From contig CM026390.1 of assembly GCA_014843695.1 (NCBI GenBank), positions 95,496,804 through 95,560,803 on the forward strand: 64,000 nucleotides of DNA, given 5' to 3'. Positions within the stretch are counted from its first letter, which is position 1. The DNA comes from Archivesica marissinica. Its lineage: Eukaryota > Mollusca > Bivalvia > Venerida > Vesicomyidae. The DNA itself is not shown here. Below are more notes on the stretch, generated by a model. It saw nothing but the letters and a program-made list of their open reading frames with translations. It had not been told where the DNA came from and did not search any database.

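Noticed and set aside
60412..62167. Minus-strand ORFs with runs of X
   Set aside because: Repeat translation (YWGIVWVLLG-like) extended artificially across the 1,000-N gap.
60320..63190. Telomere-like CCCTAA content
   Set aside because: CACCCTAACAATA occurs once per 32-bp unit, not as consecutive CCCTAA hexamers, so this is a minisatellite and not telomeric DNA.

Overview
The window is invertebrate nuclear DNA. It has spliced minus-strand exons with GT..AG borders, tRNA-derived SINEs, LINE tails, TA- and TTAA-flanked miniature DNA transposons, and very many intronic minisatellites. The repeat mix suggests a lophotrochozoan, most likely a mollusc; that placement is inference. Nothing looks bacterial, and I see no functional tRNA or rRNA gene.

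One gene fills the window. I could chain 30 minus-strand exons between 64000 and 1982 with consistent reading frame at every junction, about 4.83 kb of coding sequence (about 1,610 codons). The 5'-most piece ends an N-terminal membrane helix (LWPV...FPP) and joins an exon carrying the C-x4-NNNC type motif of ABC subfamily A transporters. The rest is a long, helical, extracellular region with 33 N-glycosylation sequons. This fits the giant first extracellular domain of an ABCA12/ABCA13-like lipid transporter. The start codon lies beyond 64000. The remaining transmembrane and nucleotide-binding domains should lie left of position 1.

The extracellular domain is built from a repeated four-exon cassette. 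Exon phases run 0-0, 0-2, 2-1, 1-0 again and again: exons 11-14, 15-18, 19-22, 23-26 and 27-30. Exons 5-10 form a variant with one extra exon pair, and exons 3-4 form a half cassette. Each 0-0 exon in the cassettes (exons 5, 11, 15, 19, 23, 27) encodes exactly two cysteines.

About 40% of the window (sum of the arrays listed) is tandem repeat with units of 13-85 bp. The largest are 1-1600, 2320-4360, 12540-13730, 16715-18530, 27440-29400, 36390-37580, 43780-51350 and 60320-63190; the last holds a 1,000-N assembly gap. In three introns the repeat unit contains the 3' end of the neighbouring exon plus its 5' splice site, so splice donors have been copied about 7, 13 and 50 times. I consider this the most unusual signal here, together with the cassette structure.

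Mobile DNA between exons includes four SINE families (one copy with a tripled head, one chimera, one head-to-head inverted pair). It also includes three LINE remnants with coding fragments, LINE 3' tails, a pogo/mariner-like MITE family (five copies, one nested in a LINE tail), TTAA-flanked MITEs, and an element with a 5-bp target duplication inserted cleanly into a minisatellite.
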